From Cristatella mucedo (Eukaryota; Bryozoa; Phylactolaemata; Cristatellidae), in the NCBI GenBank assembly GCA_009760855.2, contig WPIO01000067.1:805501-869500 (forward strand): 64,000 bases of DNA, read 5' to 3'. Under the pieces are notes generated by a model. The model was not told where the DNA came from and searched no databases. It saw nothing but the letters and a program-made list of their open reading frames with translations. Below, piece by piece: positions 61,871 to 64,000 of the stretch. The translations under genes were made by a program, and so were the position numbers. Positions within the stretch are counted from its first letter, which is position 1. Each line of letters opens with the position of its first letter.

Positions 61871-62779
61871 TGCAGGGTCTTTGCAAATAATCTTTTGTCT
61901 GTTTGAGCACGTCACAATATTTTTTATATCAATTACTGGCATTTCCATTTCCACTAGTAAATTTCTTACAAAGAGATATGTATATCAAGGAGTGTCTTAA
62001 AAGTTTCTTAACATTTTTTTATTAACATCAGGTGATCCTATGCCGTTTTGGATAAATAGTCACTGTTCACGCATTTTATCCTTTTTAGCTGGTGTCCTTG
62101 ATTTTTTACCCCAATGAATCGATTACAATTTCAGGTTCTTCATGCGGATCAACTACGATGGCATCTATGTCCTATTCACGTATCAAGGATTGTTATTATT
62201 TTGGATTAACTCCATCGCTGTGACAGCGACAGCGTTTGAAAAAGACAGAGCGAGGTTTTGAAGTGAAAAAGCATCATGCAATTATTATATAGACATTCTG
62301 GACTGTAGCCAATAATAAATTGTTGCACTTTGCATGATTAGTCTGTGCTGTCAATTTCATTGGATTTAAATAAAGAAAAGATATGCATCAAACCCACCAC
62401 AAAGCACAAGCACCCCCTTGGGCCGTTCAGTCTTCAGCACGAGACAAGGGAATCTTACTTACTCGCCTCCTGGTGGCCCATGCGTTTTTTCATACATATT
62501 GGCCACAATTACTCGTTAGCGAACCTTCATCTATCGTCCGTAACTCGTCAAAGCAACAGATACTATGTGTGTCATGTATGAGCTATTTAAAGTCCAATCG
62601 AACACAAATGGCTTTCAGTAAGCATTCGTTGGCAAAAATATCCATCTACTCACGAAGCAAAAAGGAAACGAAAAGCGTGTTTGAGTTAGGAGAGCAGTTG
62701 AAGGAGTTAGTATGTTAGTAGGATGGAAGTAGCAGCTCAGGATGGCTACAAAATATATGCCACGGTCGGCAGCTAGAGA

Positions 62780-63060
62780 GCAGATGTTCTTGCCTAAGAA
62801 TTGTGGGAGTGAGTTACACTTTATAGGACAAGTAATGCATAAGCTTCTGGCATCAACGGTCTTTAAGCTGAGGAATGGAGCAGCTAATCTGTTGTCCATA
62901 GAGGACCTGAGGGTACGATGAGGCTCAAACTGGTGCAGTACTCCAGCTAAGTATAAGAACCAAAGATGCTGTGGGCCTTGCCGATGAGAATAAGAACTTT
63001 ACTTTGTATCCATAGATCAACACGAAGCCATCGAAAATATTTCAGCAAATTTGATACATG
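62780..63060 (-). mobile_element. LINE RT C-terminal relic, minus strand
   Basis: Minus-strand frames read SKVLILIGKAHSIFGSYT, then HRTLRSSMDNRLAAPFLSLK and CPIKCNSLPQFL. These follow the order of the RT C-terminus (KVLLLxYKALHGLAP, RxLRSSxxxxLxxP, APxxWNSLP). Stops and frame changes show it is inactive. Confidence 0.5.
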
Positions 63061-64000
63061 GTTAAACCTCCGGGATTACTTTACTAATTTAGCAGCCATA
63101 TTTGTTGCCAGCTAAAGTGGTTAAATGGCTATTTTTGGTTGTCACGGCAAAATGGAATCGTAATAATATAATCTTGACCAAACCAACGAGGTAGCTAAGT
63201 TTTTGCAAGCCTCTGCAGAAGAAAGTTCCTAATATTGGATGCGGGTTGGTGGTGATGGCTAGATGTGGAGATTGTCTTCCTAACTAAGCTTTTAAAAATT
63301 GGGCAGCTGGTCAACATGGCACCTAAATTCCCGGTACACGGCGACACTCGCTCAACTGCATCACCTAATATCAGAGCAAAGTATTCTAGACCAGCCATGC
63401 GCGTAGGGTGTCCTACGAGTGGCTGTTCTAATTTAGCTTCGCTAATTTTGAGAAAATTAGCCAACATTAAGGATAAAGCATTTGCATGGCTATCGTTGAG
63501 TTCATCACTCACTGCAGAAGGTTCTAACGGTTTAAATTTAAATAAAGTAGATTGGCGTCGGCATACAAGTGATAGTGGACTCCATGAACCTGAATCCCTT
63601 TTATAAGAGTTTGAGTATTAATAAGGAACAACCGAGGACCGACGACTGACCGTTGTTAAGCTCTGCAAGTTAACGAACGTCTGGCGAATCGATAGAAGGA
63701 TTCGAGGTCCCTCGGCTTAACTTTAACCACCGAAAGGCTGCAATCAGCTCTCGATTGATGTAACGAAGTTACCTATTTTAACCACACTTAAAGGAGGCTT
63801 TGCCATTTAATTATTTGCTGCTGCTGTATGAAGGATGTGTTCTACTCTTACAAGAGGTGGTACGGCACATCCAAAAGTTAATTGCCGATCGTTACTTTCT
63901 AGATTACCTACACATCTTGGTACGCAATTTAGCTACCTTGAGAGCTGTGTAGCGTTTTACAAAAAAAGCTAGAGAATTCATTGTATGGGTGACTGTGCCC
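63061..64000. other. unassigned right end of window
   Basis: The opposed open frames at 63195-63512 (minus) and 63265-63606 (plus) cover the same DNA. The minus frame has a fairly protein-like composition (ELNDSHANALSLMLANFLK) and may belong to the adjacent relic, but I recognise no domain. Nothing else is visible. Confidence 0.35.

Noticed and set aside
63195-63606. Two opposed open frames of 105 and 113 codons at the right end
   Set aside because: They overlap on opposite strands, neither shows a recognisable domain or splice structure, and a retroelement relic lies next to them.

Overview
The window is eukaryotic and almost certainly from an invertebrate animal. Every recognisable host coding segment is a short exon with consensus splice sites (usually AG at the 3' end and GTRAGT at the 5' end of introns). 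All of them are on the minus strand, separated by introns of 0.3 to 3.5 kb. There are no bacterial-style operons or ribosome binding sites. Decayed CR1/L2-like non-LTR retrotransposons and long (CA)n/(TA)n/(TG)n microsatellites fit this. A sponge or cnidarian would be plausible, but the sequence alone does not settle the phylum.

I read the main content as one very large gene, partial in this window, transcribed right to left (59442 to 634). It encodes a tandem array of I-set immunoglobulin domains. Each Ig domain is split over two exons. An N-half exon (A to E strands, with the first Cys and the core Trp) starts in phase 1 and ends in phase 2. A C-half exon (E to G strands, with the D-x-G-x-Y-x-C motif) starts in phase 2 and ends in phase 1. 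Three Ig types, here called alpha, beta and gamma, recur in strict order alpha-beta-gamma. A full cassette is six exons, usually 199+104+211+104+199+104 bp = 921 bp = 307 codons, and can be gained, lost or skipped without breaking frame. I count 28 complete Ig domains plus one half domain at the left edge.

Layout, in transcription order. 64000-59443: no Ig exon; two retroelement relics, a 3' LINE end and possible SINEs. 59442-56692: a lone gamma domain (U3). 56419-49766: diverged cassette U2. 49486-41522: diverged cassette U1. About 41437 down to about 838: seven near-identical tandem copies of a ~5.8-kb unit, cassettes A7 to A1, introns included. 832-634: the alpha N-half of another, more diverged cassette (A0) that runs off the left edge.

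The striking feature is this recent seven-fold amplification of a multi-exon, three-Ig coding cassette inside an older alpha-beta-gamma repeat. Related observations are a conserved GC-AG intron after every alpha domain of a full cassette, gained and lost cysteines that leave an odd cysteine number per amplified cassette, a one-base frameshift in one copy (A5 gamma), mosaic variants shared by non-adjacent copies, and the same antisense retrotransposon relic in every copy. The protein would be a long extracellular or adhesive Ig-repeat protein (hemicentin-, Dscam- or titin-like in general organisation). No signal peptide, transmembrane segment or other terminal domain is visible here, so its role is not established.
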